Positions 1 to 12,318 of a DNA stretch of 64,000 nucleotides are shown piece by piece (within the stretch, counting starts at the first letter, position 1; the number at the start of each line of letters is the position of its first letter). A program made the position numbers and the translations under genes. The DNA comes from Dentipellis sp. KUC8613 (taxonomy: Eukaryota; Basidiomycota; Agaricomycetes; Russulales; Hericiaceae), in NCBI GenBank assembly GCA_002286715.1, contig NSJX01000026.1:124001-188000 (forward strand), in the 5' to 3' direction. The notes beneath the pieces are model-generated. The model ran no database searches and had not been told where the DNA came from. It saw only the letters and a list, made by a program, of their open reading frames with translations.

Positions 1-511
1 CTCATCCGCCGTCCTTCAGTCCCTCTTCACCGTTACTCAGCCCATAGACGAGTCGTCACCCCCCGCCGAGCAGGCGACCCACCGATATCAGGCTCCAGAG
101 CAAAATGGCCTGCCGTCTCTTTCCTCGTTCATGACGTCGGGCTCAAATACCCAGCTGCAGCTCGGCATGCCCGATAACTCCGCGTCTACACCCTTCGTCG
201 CCTCGCAGATGCACGTCGACCCCTCGCTGCTGCAGTCCCACGCGCGCCTGTCCTCTTCGTCGCTTGTACTCCCCCCCGATGGCCGCGACCGCGCGAGCAG
301 CCACGGCTCTGCGAGCGACCTAGGCCTGACGGGCGACTACCTCGGCGAGTATCCTGCGAGCCAAAACGCACCCATCGTTTCCAGCACGAGCACCGGGTCG
401 CAGGATCCGTATATCGGCCATGTCGAGCTGCGCTATCCGACATTCGACTCGGTCGAGTTCCAGACGCTCCAGGAGTACTCCGCTAATCAGAGCCCTACGA
501 CGTACGTATGA
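1..511 (+). CDS. 3' end of an unidentified protein-coding gene (partial)
   Basis: One frame is open from the first bases of the window to a TGA at 509-511, giving at least 169 C-terminal residues; the gene starts outside the window. The protein is rich in Ser, Pro, Gln and Thr, is mostly polar, and has no recognisable domain. It ends in a short segment with aromatic and acidic residues (VELRYPTFDSVEF) that may be a conserved motif. Such low-complexity tails are common in fungal transcription factors and signalling proteins, but nothing here identifies the family. The frame is supported by the lack of stops over 500 nt and GC-rich third positions. The following 3' flank has CCA/CAC-rich simple sequence around 650-740. 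Confidence 0.6.
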   Translation, partial: SSAVLQSLFTVTQPIDESSPPAEQATHRYQAPEQNGLPSLSSFMTSGSNTQLQLGMPDNSASTPFVASQMHVDPSLLQSHARLSSSSLVLPPDGRDRASSHGSASDLGLTGDYLGEYPASQNAPIVSSTSTGSQDPYIGHVELRYPTFDSVEFQTLQEYSANQSPTTYV

Positions 512-1406
512 TCTACGACCCTTGCATTCATCATCATCTACATAGCCATCTGGACTACACGCCTCCCCCATCTGCCATTCACGCGACCATATTTCTTTCC
601 TCCTCATCTGAGTGCTTCTTTGGGTTTCGGTCTTGGTTCTCGGTTCTGGCCATACTGTATCATGAGTTCACATTCCATTTCCATTTCTACGACGATGACG
701 ACTACCCATACCACCACCACCTACCACCACCTACCCCACATGCCCACCGGCCCTAGTGTACATACTATGCACCCCATCTCCCCCATGCCTCGGGTCTTCG
801 TTCGCCCACATGTACATGTATTATCTGTCTCCCGCCTTCTACCTTCTAGTGTATAGATGTTCCCGTGGACTCCGCGTCCGAGCCGCCTGCATGCATGTAC
901 GCACGACGTGAACTAGTATAATATCCGTTCGTAGTCCGAGTCCTATCATAGTGCCGGCCCCCGCATTGCAATTGGCGTCCCGCCGGCATCAGAACCCGGG
1001 AAACTGCTAGCCCCCGGGCAGACTAGCGAGAACTCCGGATGCGGTTCGGATTCTCGAATTCGAAGATGTCGAGGAGCGCGATCAACTTGCGATCGTGATG
1101 TGACGGGCGGAGAGACTGGAGAGACTGACTGGTCGGACGGTGCGGACGCGGCTCAGTTCCCTTCTCCTCGCACGTCTAGATTATATATTGCGCCTGCTCA
1201 GGCTGGTGCATTGGCGCTGCGACTTCAACAATGCTGTGCACGCAATCCTACACGTTTAATTTAGGGTTACGGCAGCTGCCAGGGCCAGTGTTATGGATTT
1301 TACGGAATTCAACATGAAATGCAGCAAGCGACTCCATCCCCCCCTTTCTCCTCCGAGTCGACTTCAACGCGAAGATTCTACAAAAACGTAGTTGTTGGAA
1401 TGAAAA
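512..1406. other. Intergenic stretch with no gene seen
   Basis: About 0.9 kb between the partial gene and the tRNA. It starts with pyrimidine-rich simple sequence (repeated CCATTTC, ACCACC) that is probably the 3' untranslated region of the upstream gene. The open frames here are short, of low complexity and lack domain signal. Confidence 0.5.
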
Positions 1407-1488
1407 TGACCACCGCAGGACTCGAACCTGCAACCTTTTGGTACGCTGGCAATCGAAGCCAAACGCGCTACCATTGCGCCAGGTAGCC
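1407..1488 (-). tRNA. tRNA-Arg (anticodon UCG) with a 10-nt intron
   Basis: On the minus strand the sequence folds as a cloverleaf. The acceptor stem GGCTACC pairs with GGTGGTC (two G-U pairs), the D stem is GCGC/GCGC, the anticodon stem is TTTGG/CCAAA, and the T arm is GCAGG-TTCGAGT-CCTGC, followed by discriminator A. The 17-nt anticodon loop is explained by a canonical 7-nt loop (CTTCGAA) interrupted after position 37 by a 10-nt intron at 1443-1452. The anticodon is UCG, reading CGA. No CCA is encoded, as expected for a nuclear tRNA. If the intron were placed elsewhere the anticodon call would change, so identity is less certain than the presence of a tRNA. Confidence 0.8.
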
Positions 1489-1859
1489 ATGTTCCGAACT
1501 GCCGTGTTTATGTTGATGAATCAGGTTGGCTGATCCCCCGCAACCTTGGGAGCCGGAGAGAACGCCAGCATACAGACACCATCGAAACCGATTCCATGCG
1601 TAGATGCAGAAAGAGACAAAAAATTCCATTATACAACAGCTGCAATTTGGTATAGCCAGCCAGCCTACCTACATTAGTGGTACCACCAGAAGTTACATCG
1701 AAGGCAAGAACGAGGACGAAGATGAAGGAAAGAGATAAACGAGTCGGACGAAGTGCAGCACGCCGTTCCACCATCGATCGAAGCAGGATAGATATCTAGG
1801 TACACGAAAATAAGTCAAGATGAAGCCACTGTGACCCACTGAGATCGCGAGCCGGTCGC
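1489..1859. other. Intergenic stretch, probably the 3' flank of the DOCK gene
   Basis: This stretch of 0.37 kb lies between the tRNA and the stop codon of the large minus-strand gene. It holds no convincing coding frame and is likely the 3' untranslated region of the DOCK gene plus spacer. Confidence 0.4.
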
Positions 1860-4800
1860 TCACACCGAGCCGTCCCTCCGCCCGAAGTTGCGACTCCCGA
1901 GGCGCGAAAAGCGGCCCTTCAGCGAGCCGCTGATGCTCCCGACGATCGACGCGCCGCTGTTGGCGACCGCAGGCCCGCTGTTCGCGTTCATGACGTTGAC
2001 GAACGACCCGTGCGGCGAGCCTGCTGAGATCGAGTCGCTGCCGCCGGCACCCTCGCCCGGTCCAGAGGAGACGCCGTTCATTCCATGCCGTGCGAGATGC
2101 GCGAGGTGTTGTTTCAGGGGTGTTTGTTTGGGCAAGGTCCCGTTTAGTCCGAAGCTTGCGGATTGGAGCGGATGCGGGGAAGCAGGAGGGGAGTTCGTGA
2201 CGGAGGCGCCGAGCTGGAGGGGCGGAATCACGAACGGACGCGTCGTGGAAGTGGTAGAGGTTGTGCGTTGGAGGGAGACTGCGTCGCCGGACTTCCCGTA
2301 TTGCGACTGCTCGTTCTGCCGCGATGACACGTACGTCTGCGTCTCGTCTGCCGACGAACGGCTAAACGAGAACCTCTGGATTTCATGCTCAAAGTTCTTC
2401 TTGAAGAACTTCTCCAAAGTGTCGTGGAACGCGAGCATCTCCGGGGGACACAGTTGTCCATGCAGTTCAAGACAACTCTTGATGATGCGCGCCTGGGGTA
2501 TGCATGAGAATAAGTCGCCACGATGAGAAGGGTTCAACACGAACCTGCTCGTAGATAGCATCCCGCAGCTTTTCGACCACTTCCGCTCGGCTAGGATACC
2601 TAGTGACGTAATCGGCAGTCAAGAAGACTTTCCTGTAGTTCGAAAGGCCTCCATTGACAGGCGCATCAACCACGCTATTGAGCACCATCGACAAGGGGTT
2701 TGTGGCAACAGCTTGACCTGTCTTAGACAGAACAGAATATCGGGTATTCAGAGCCGACAGTTCCTTGTTCTTCATTTCTACCTCTTGCAAGGCACTCTCG
2801 ACCGGAGAAATCTCCAGCGCCTCCACCGCAACGACCTCGGACCGCCGCAAGACGGTCGGGAAGGATTCTTCCGTGGTGTAGTAGACCTTCTCGATCCACC
2901 CGTCTTCAACGCCGTCTCGGTCAACTTTTGGTATCGGCCGAGAGCTACTGAAAAGATTGATGGCACTGTTTGACGGTCAGCACGACAGCATCCAGGAACG
3001 GAGTCTGACTTCGCGTACCTATGCTCGTAATAGGTCCTGACAGAAATCGGGACGTCGGGGTTGGTGAAGATAGGAAGAGCTTGATTAGGCTCAGGCGTGA
3101 CCGCGCTGCACTGGATGTATTGATCGCTGCCAAACCGGATGTCGACAGGAGGGTCGCCTGCAGTCCTGAGCAGCTGCGCGCCTGGATGCTTGTTGAGCAT
3201 GCGCTCGCAGAACGCGCCGAATTTCTCCCATTCGAAACCTCGGTACTGCGGGGTGTTCAGTCGTTTCCTGCGTATTACTCGTAAAATCACTTACGATGAA
3301 CTGCTTGTTGCGGATTGCAACCGGGAAGTTGCCGTAGAATGCGACACGGAAATAGTCGGGGTAATAACGCTGATCTGTTACAATATGCTCGAGCAGGGCG
3401 GCTTGATGTCGTAAAACCTCGGCGAGTCGGCCACTGGAGCCACAGTCAGCAAGGATGATACAGTCAGCAAAGAGCATAACCCACTAGTTGAAGGTGACTT
3501 CGGAATGCTGGAACGCCAGTTCCTTGCAGATCTCGATGGCACTCTCCCAGGCCTTGCCTTTGCCCAGATAATCCAGAATTAGTAGCGACAGCGTCTCCTT
3601 CCTGTGGAACTGCGATTGTGCGGGAAGGCCAAGGTCTTCCATAGGCTCTACAAAGGTATTGAGATCCCATTCGTGAAGATCTGCATGCAGTTTCAATGTC
3701 AGAGCGGCTTCCACGTAATTCTGAGACTGGAGGTGCATCTGTAGTGACATGTCGGTTTAGCATGTACATGAAAGCGACGGAATAGATAGACGTACATTGA
3801 CGAGCTGGTGGACATATTTGATGTAGATTTCGTTGCGTCCAATACGCCGGATAAAGTTCATGAGGCGTAACTTCGCGAACAAGTGAGCAAGAGGAATGTA
3901 CATTGAAGCGTTGAATACGCACCGTGGCAATAACGCGATCATCAGCAAACTCCTCCCCTTCAGGCAACGCACGAACACTGAGCAGCAGCTCAAGAAATAA
4001 GTCTACGGAGTCCAGGAACATCGCAACTCTCTCGCGTAGCTGTTCATCGACGGTGGACGAGTCGAACAGGTGACGCAGCTGGCCGATGAAGAACGCGCGG
4101 GAGATATCGTCGCCCTTGCTGTCGGACATGAACAGTGCATCGAGCTTGTTCACGAGCTCGTTCTCGATATCGTCGAAGTGCTGGTACTCCTGATACTGCG
4201 AGACGATCATGCTATAGAGAATTTGCACTGCGTTGTTCCGCAACTGGTCGTGGTGGCTGACGCAGAGGTTGACAACATGGCCCACAAGAGAGCTCAGCGT
4301 CGTTTGGTATCCCTGTAAGAAGCAACTATCAGCGTTTGTTTCATGAGAATGAGAACATTTCCTCGTACTCCATATCGCGTTACTGCTCCCGCATTTGCCG
4401 ATACATCTTCTGGCCAACCCAACGCATCCCAGAGCTGAAGAAGAATGGCAGCGCCTTCACCACGGATGTCACCTGCCAACCTCCACACCGCACGGCGTTT
4501 CTGCAAAGCGGCACATGTCAATCACTGAGCAGATAGCGGACCGGCTGAGGGCTCACCTGAGGACTAAACTCCTCAATGACAAGCTGATCAGACGACAGAA
4601 GCTTCAAGAGCATATAAATGCCATCCTTCCACAACTCGGCATTGAACGGGAACGACGACTTCTGGTCAGGGATGAAGGCCTTCTCGAGCAAGTCAGCGAC
4701 CGAGTCCATCATCTTGATCAACACCTTATGCGCCAGGATATTGACGTTCAGCCAATTGCTCGGCCACGCGTCGTTGTCCAGGATCGAGGTAGCAACCTTG

Positions 4801-7800
4801 AAGAATTGCATAAGCAGCCCGGCGAAGTTGTCGCGGCCCTCGATTTCGAACATGGACTCGAAGAAGTTGAACAGGTGCTTCTTCGAGGACGATAGTACCA
4901 GCACGAGGAACACGATGGCGGTCTCGCCCTGTGCCGGGCTGAACAGCGTCTGTCCGTCTCCGTGATACGCACCGTTGAAGCCCTTCGACGCCCCCGGCAG
5001 CTGCGCAACGAGCGAGAACGGATACGACTCCGGGAAGGTCACCGGGATCGTCGCAGGTGTTGTGGCGGGCGACCTCGAATGTTCTACCGCAAGCGCATTC
5101 GCGGGGCTCTGGAACTCGCGGTAGGAGTCCAACAGCCTCGGAATCAGGGAGAGCAGATACTCGATGTTGTCTTGCTCCTGTCGCAGCGCCATGCGGTCCG
5201 CAAGAATCGCGGGGTCCACCAGGCTCTGCTGCAGCTTGTCGAGCATGAGTGCGATGATCGTGACACAAAGCCGGATACTTTCGAGCCAGGAGACACGCGC
5301 GGCCTCGCGCACGTTCTCCGGGTCTCCGGGGTTCGTATGCGTGTACTCGTCGTAGCGGCCGAAATACGGCTTGATCCAGATGACAACGGCCTCAACGAGG
5401 AGCGCACGCGATTGTGCGTTGTCGAACAGGAACCCCTTGACGATCTGCAGGTACATGATGAGCTTCCAGATCACAATTTTTCCCTTGACGGCTGTGACAG
5501 AATTTGCGAAGGTGGTGGCGATGGTGACGAGCTCGACGGTGGAGAAGATCTTGGCGAGCTCGGGGAGGATGGAGGTGAAGTGTTGCAGTGCGATAGTCTG
5601 AGTGCCGATGATGGACGGCGGGGAAGTACTGGACATCATGCGGTTGACGTCGGACAGGTGCGTCCGCAGCTCGCGCCTGAAGGTCGACTCGAAGTGCTCT
5701 GCGGTCGCACCGCCGCCCATACCCGCCTCTCTTACTTTCTGCAGTTCCCTCGACCGAGCGATGAACTTGAAGATATAGTGCCACACCTTCAGGGCCGCAC
5801 GCAGAGGCGAAGCCGTCTCTGTTCCCGTCGGGTCCGCCAGGAGTCGGCTCATAGAACGAATGATATGCGAAGACGCTGCGGCGCAGTTAAAGTGTTGCTC
5901 GATGTAGATATCGAGGACTGGCTGGAAGTTGCTGAACCTCCTGTCCTGGACGATACCCAGCACGGTCACGAGCGCATTGAACACAAGGTGGTCCATGACG
6001 CCCGTTTGATTATTCTGTGACACGAGCAAGCCGAACAGCGCGTCGAAGATATCGCCGAGGAACTTCACGATCTCGCCTTCCCCCACGAACGTGAACTTCG
6101 CCAGGACGGCGGAGAGCAGCTCCGTGTCGGTGATCTGCGTCCAGTTGAGCAGGCTCAGCAGCACGGGGTTCTGCGTGTGCCGTGTCGAGCAGAGCGAGGA
6201 CCGGATGACGAGGCTGTCGCGGATGGGGGGCGCAATCTTCTGCAACTCGATGGGGACCGTGATCTGCTCCGCCCGCATCCCCGCGGGCAGCCAGGGACTC
6301 GCCTGCAGATACATGTCAGGCGTGACCTGGCTTATCCGGTCTGCTTTGTACAGCACCAGCGTATGGCTACCGTCTTCCAGGAACGCACGCCCATCAGGGA
6401 ACAGCGGCAAAAACGCAAATGCGAACGGGCGGTCGAGCACCTCGCCACCCGAGCGGCTCGCTGGCTTATCCCGCGAGCTGCGATAGCGGAACGTGAAGAA
6501 CATATGCCATTGCGGAAGCCCGTCGAGCGGCAGCTTCACCTTGATGAGTTCGCCAAACGTGGGTTGCGAGTTACGGAGGAGGACCATCGAGTGGAAGTAC
6601 GACACGTTGGGCTCGCCGCTGCCCTGCGAGATGACACGGTCGACCGCCCGGCCGTCTTGGTCGCGCACCTCAATGGTGACCTGGATATTGTTCGTCGCCG
6701 GCGTACCCGAGCCGCGGGCGAAGTTTGCGACGCTGCGTCGCGCGGTGCCGTTGTGCGAGGACGGGAAGTCGCCACTCCAGAGCTTGATGTAGAGCTCGTT
6801 CCGGACGTCTCCCGGGAAGACCACGTCGGGGAAGCCGAGACGCAGAGTCAGAGGCGTGTCGAGGAGAAGCGAGCTGTTCTCGCGGACGATGGTGCTGGCG
6901 TTGCCGTGGAAGATCTTCACCGAGACGGCAAGCATGTCCGCTCTACACGCGATCAGCAAAAGCGGGCCGGGGAGAAATAACATGCATACCTTGGCGACTT
7001 CTCGAACTCCTTCGTGTTGTTCGCAATGATGTCTTGATGCAGCATCGAGAAGATCGCCTCATTGCAAGGCGCAAAGATCGGCATGGTATGTTCCTTCGTC
7101 GACGACACCTCCGACTGGTCCGCCGCCATCCTGCTCAGCTGCGTAAGCTCGAGCACCGCGCATCCAAACGGCCTGCGATACGTCGCGGCGTTATCGAGAG
7201 ACGAAAACGGCTGGCGCCCCGGCGTGCTCGGCGCTGCGGTAGATTCCCAACCAACGGGTTCACGCGCCGAGCCCTCGGACTGCCGCCTGCCGTTGTCGAG
7301 TGACATACCACTGCCCATGTTCGAGCCGATCTTGAGAGAGCCGTTCCGCACGATGCGGCAGACTAGATAAATTGGATCCTGCACGTCCGAGGCCGCGAGA
7401 TCAGTGAATAGCGTACGGATGCGCGCTGAGGGATCGCGAGCTAGGACGCCATTGTGGTTGAGGATGGCGCAGAAGTCCTCAGTGACGAACTTCGACTCGT
7501 TGCGGTTGTAGAGGGAGAAGTAGAGCTCAGCAGTCTCGCCTGGCGAGCACGGCGACGCGACAAACGCGCGGACCTCGAGGAAGACGTGGAAGAACTTGGC
7601 GGAGGTGGGGCGGTTGCTGGGCAGGATGGTGCTGAAGACACGGGAGTGGCTTTTTGTCCGAGAGTACTCCGGGAATGCCGAGTGCGCGGGAGTCGGGAGG
7701 GGCGCCATGGCAATGCTGTCTGCGCTGAATGTCGGTCGAAGTGCGCTTTTCGGCGCCTCGACCGTCGCGTCCATGTATGCGAGAGAAGCCTGCATCGCAT

Positions 7801-8915
7801 ACATGCGCACGGCGCTCATCCAACTTCGGGTGTCGATTTCGCCCTCAACGTCCACGGTGACGAGGCCGCCCGCGGTGGGATGCCGGACGATGACATCGAG
7901 GTTCTGCGCGATATTTCCGCTGACGAGGCGGGTCACGCAGTCGCGACGGAGGTTGATCGTCTCTTCCGCACTAAGGGTCTGGGCGAGCAGCTGTCGGCGG
8001 CCGAGGTGGAGGGCTTCGATGTGTTCGCGCACGGTCTGGAAGAGCTTGTACTCGCGGCGCGCCAAATATTGGAACATGAGCATGTGCCACTCGCGCAGGG
8101 CGGAGGCAATTTCATCGACGATGGGCTGTGCGGCGCCCGACGCGGTATCGTCGCCAGATTTGAGAGATGGACGTGGGGGCATCGGCTTCATGATGTGGGA
8201 TTCGGTGGGCGATACGGAGCGAATACTCGCTGGGTATACGGGCAAGCCTGCGCGAGAGGAGTTGGCCTGGTCGGGGGGAGGTCCAAGCTTGAAGGATTTG
8301 CGCTTCGCCAGCGCGTCCTCCTCGTCCTCCTCCTTCAGAGAGTCCATCGCACCGGGTTTAAAGCCGTCAGGAGCGACAGGTGTCCCATTGTGGAAAGCGG
8401 TAGCAATATCGGCTAGACGGCCCTCTGCGTCAGGTAGCTCATCCCGCACGTAGATATGCGAAGCTGGGAAGATGCCGATGAAGACCTGCTGGGGTTCCTC
8501 GACCTTTGGGCCTTTCGACGAAGAAGGATCGGACGATGTCCAAGTTACTGGGGGTCGGCGAGTGGTGCAGACAACATATCTGGGCTGGATGAGAAACCAC
8601 CGTGACGTACAAGTCTAGTGTCACTCACCCTCGATACCAGATGCCCTCCGTCTCCTTACCCTTCGGGGTATACTTCTCGAACGCGTAAACCTCATCTCCG
8701 ACTTCGAGCGAAACCACGTCTCGGTGTACGAGAGAATCGGCTGTGGATGTTTCCGTAACGGTGGAGAGGCGAGTGCGGCCTGAGTACCGGGTGTCGCGTT
8801 GGTGAGAAGGAGAAAGCGGGTGGACGGCGTAGCCGTAAACAATGAGGGGAAGCGGCTCCCAAGCGCCTCTACGACCTGGCGTCGGGCCGACGATGGGGAT
8901 AGGAGCCGACGGCAT
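1860..8915 (-). CDS. DCK1: DOCK-family guanine nucleotide exchange factor (Dck1/DOCK180-like), multi-exon
   Basis: A large (about 2,000-residue) multi-exon protein with the domain order of DOCK GEFs. An N-terminal SH3 domain is split by an intron at about 8585-8629 and ends in GIFPASHIYVRDEL. A DHR-1 (C2-type) domain follows around 6400-6950 with the pattern LTLRLGFPDVVFPGD. A long helical armadillo-like middle comes next, and then a C-terminal DHR-2/DOCKER domain from about 4300 to 2200, recognisable by segments such as YVEAALTLKLHADLHEW, YYPDYFRVAFYG and YRGFEWEKFG. The tail (about 1860-2350) is a Ser/Gly-rich disordered region. DHR-2 domains of this family activate Rac/Cdc42 GTPases, usually with an ELMO partner (Lmo1 in yeast). 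The start is the ATG at 8915, which puts the SH3 about 50 residues in. At least a dozen short introns interrupt the 3' half. No truncation is seen. Confidence 0.88.
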
Positions 8916-9754
8916 GTTATGCTGCAGCGGAACGAGTGTGAGTATGAGAGGCTATTCGGTGATATTGGGCAGCGCGTTTCGCGTGGTGGTAGGAACGGAA
9001 GTCACTGGCAAGCGGAAGATCGTGAGGAGGAGGAAGGAGGGAAGGTATAGAGCTGAAACGATAGAGGTTCTCGCAGAACCTGCTGGAGGACCTTGCTCGT
9101 TCAGAGCAACCGACGGTCGCAATAACGTGAAGCGGCAGTGCCAGCTCCTTTCAGTAATCCCATCTGATTTCAACAACACATCTTCAGCTGAAACTGATCC
9201 ATTGCTACAGTCTATCTAGTAATTTACAAGTCATCGCCAAGCTGCTCGTTACCAGCTACTATACTACGCCACTATAGCCTATAGTTATGATGGCTTTCCT
9301 ACGACGCAAAAACGTACACCTCTTTCGTGGGATCCTGGAAACAATCCACATCCCAGACGCAGACCATCCCCGCCCCAAGGTACACAGATCGACATCTCCC
9401 ATATCTGTTGAGAAAGATCGTCAGTACGACATTCCAGAAACACGACTTGGAAGTGCGAATTCAGAGGACATAGGTTAGATTGTGATTTGATACCGCATCG
9501 TGCGAAGCACTCAGACAGCAGTTGGATATCAAGAGTTGCATCATTATGGTGCGGGATGAAAAAAGTACGAACCTTGACAAGCAGTTTTATGAGAGACAAA
9601 GGACGATGGGACACATGGGGGCGGAGTACAAGAAAAACGAAAGGCAGAAAGGCATGTACTATATATGAGCGCTTAGCGCCGTGAGTTTAGGGCCGGCAGC
9701 AGCGCGTCGCGGCGCGAGCAACGAATAGGCCTTTCGAACACTTGAACGTCCAAA
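8916..9754. promoter_or_regulatory. Divergent intergenic region between the DOCK gene and the Spc34-like gene
   Basis: About 0.84 kb separate two genes transcribed away from each other, so both promoters should lie here. No clear TATA box or other named site was recognised. The open frames inside (for example 9285-9614 on the minus strand) carry no domain signal. Confidence 0.4.
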
Positions 9755-11631
9755 ATGCCCTCTCTCGCCGACCACATCGACCGCCTCACCCTCACTGCGC
9801 GGTCAATACGCAACTCTGCATTGGCCACAGCCAGTACCGCGACTAGCGCAGGCGGACCCTTCACGCAAGCCGTCCTCACCACCCCGCTCGGCGATCTCAT
9901 CCGAGACATCGACCCTTCCGAGCTCGGCCTCTTCACCCTTGTGCCACCCGCCCCACCCAACGCTGGCACGCGCGATGCAGAACCCGCCGGGGCTGCGGCC
10001 GAGATCGCGCGCATCGATGTCGTGAGCGCGACGCCGCTGAGGAAGCATCCCGCTGCGCGACGCGACGATATCCTACGACCAAGAGAACCGGAACCGGAGG
10101 TGTATGCTGAAGCGGCTCTCAAATACCTAGACCGATAGTGAGTATTATAGTAGTCTTCATTGTAACCTCGGTCTGATAACGTGTCGCGTAGTGCCACTAT
10201 CCGACCGATGCCTCGCGCCCGCTCCCAGGTGAACGCCATACTCGAACAACTACACGATCTACGCACCAACATCCAAACTCTGAACGCGTCTCTCGAGCAA
10301 GTAAGTTGGCGCCAGCTGTTTCTTCCCGCTATGTCCAAACATTAAGTCAAGGCGAAACGCGCAGCACCGCAAGGCGAACGTCCACAGTCGCCGAAGACGC
10401 TGGCAAATGAAGAGGAGGAGCATATCAAAGAGCTGCATATCCGTCTAGAACAACTGAAGAAACGGGTAAGCATCATGCCCTAGATCTGACCTCGCAAGGT
10501 CGAACACGACAGTGCTAATTGAATCCTGTCATTACAGAAAGAGAGTTTACAGCGTAAGCGACCCGCTATTCGCACTGCAGGCCCGTCTCGTCCTGCAGCT
10601 CCCAAGACCCCTGTGTCTCCGCCCCTACCCTCCAAACCAGACTCACAAGAAGACGAGTTTTGGAACACGCCAGGCGCGCCGGCGCGTACACTGCAGTTCA
10701 GAAACGAGCTCCTCATGGATGAACAAGTTGAGATTGGCGACATCACGTCTTCATTTGCGAGCCCTGTATCCGCCGTGCGTACGGTCATGCCAGGCGGAGC
10801 TGCAGAGGAGCTTGGAGAGCCTGTCGATGAGGCGCCAGATGAAGCCGTTGACGAAGACGAGGCTATTGATGAGGAAGGCGAGAAGACCGTAGTACTCAAG
10901 AAGTTGTCTCCACCACCACAGCCGAGCCCACCACCACCTGCAGAACCGGAAGAGTCTTACGTGTCAGAAGTGGATATAGAACCGCCGGCGTCCGCGCAGC
11001 CACTGCCTCAAGATGAAGTTCAACCGAGTACACCTGCGGACCCTAAGAAGCCAAAGCTCAGGATCACATCCGACGTGGAGCGTATCACCGTAAGCATAGA
11101 TAGCATACTCGTTTGCGTTGTCATTATTGACGTTTTCTAAGGCAAAAATATGGTCTACCGTCGGTGACATTATCATGCCTGGACATCCGTTCGACGTGTC
11201 TGGTACAAGCGCCAACAAACCTCCTCGCGCGAAAGAAACAATGTATGTCACTTTCCCACTCTGGCTACTCCGTCGCTGACGTGACCTCCAGCGCTCACCT
11301 GCAAACACTTTCCGCTCAAACACCCGCCCCGCCATCTCCGACTGCATCGAGCCTCTCCTCCGTCGTTGCCGCGCCCACGTCCAAACAGCCCAGCACGCAA
11401 CAGATCCTCACCGCCCACATGCTCCTCGCGCTCCTCGCAGCATCTCCCGGCTTCGCGCTCCCGCTAGCCAAGCTGAAGGGGACGCTGGGCGAAAAGGCGA
11501 AAAGTGCAGGCGGCGGCTCAGCAGTGCTGACATCCCAGGTGACCACCAGGGTGCTGTACGGGTCGGTCGCGAAGAGGCTGATCAAGATTGAGAGAGGAGG
11601 CGGAGAGCAGGTTGTTCGGTTTGACGTCTGA
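9755..11631 (+). CDS. SPC34: Probable DASH/Dam1 complex subunit Spc34
   Basis: Six or so exons starting at ATG 9755 (exon 1 9755-10137, exon 2 10192-10300, exon 3 10352-10465) and ending at TGA 11629-11631. The N-terminal 60 residues resemble the conserved Spc34 head: a helix followed by GGPFTQAVLTTPLGDLIRD and then ELGLFTL, matching the family pattern FTNAIL-x-LIRDT-x-E-x-LF. A coiled-coil segment follows in exons 2-3 (VNAILEQLHDLRTNIQTL; ELHIRLEQLKKR). A long acidic and Pro-rich region and a basic C-terminal segment come after, which makes the protein longer than yeast Spc34 (about 295 residues). Spc34 belongs to the microtubule-binding ring that couples kinetochores to spindle microtubules. 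The assignment rests on one short motif plus coiled coils, so it is moderate. Confidence 0.58.
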
Positions 11632-12318
11632 GCACGGTATGCTCGGTGTGTATTTATCTTCACTACTGTATTTCATCCGCCTATCATGCACCATATCGGT
11701 CACGAATGAATAAGGGAATCCGATGGATCTTTGACTCGTTGCACAAATTGACCTTGCTCCTTCCTCAACCGGCTTCCTTGCTTCTAGGTCTCCTGCGACC
11801 TTGTCGCTCCTTCACGACCTCTTCTGTCTCTATCGCGATCCCGAGGTACGTCATGCATCGCGATGTCCATTTCTTCATGCCTTCCATTCGACCACTGCTC
11901 GCCTTGCCATCAAATTTCGGGTGTCGGGGCCGTTTTCGAGACATTCTCTCTTTGGGCGGTAAGGTGGTCATGGCGATGGATTGTGGTCGTGGGTGAAGAG
12001 GAAGTTCAACGTACGATATGGGGATAAATTTAGAGGCACTACCTATAGCATGTCAGAGACATCGTAAAGATTTATGATCATGACATGGTTAGTGTAAGTA
12101 ATTCGCGCTACCCCCAAGCTACTAAGGTACTTGTATCGGTTGACGACGCGTCGATGCTTGCGGTCATGACGCGATCCGAGCTCGAGTCTCACGCATACGC
12201 CGCGTAGCTTCCCAGTCAACCATCTCCTTATCTATCTTCCCCTCCTACTCGAAGGTGTTCTGCGTCCCTCTGCTTCTCCTTGTTCTCTCCGGGCGTCAGT
12301 AGACCTTGCTTTCCAAAC
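11632..12318. other. Intergenic spacer
   Basis: A spacer of 0.69 kb between two same-strand genes, holding the 3' flank of the Spc34-like gene and the promoter of the M28 peptidase gene. The stretch just before 12319 is pyrimidine-rich (CT-rich), which is common upstream of fungal start codons. No gene is seen. Confidence 0.4.

Noticed and set aside
4962..6020. Long plus-strand open frame of about 350 codons
   Set aside because: It lies antisense to the helical middle of the DOCK protein, whose frame is clearly coding; the antisense frame has Arg-rich composition typical of a shadow of GC-rich codons.
7454..8453. Two long plus-strand frames opposite the DOCK N-terminal region
   Set aside because: Antisense shadows; the minus strand carries the SH3 continuation and conserved helical region.
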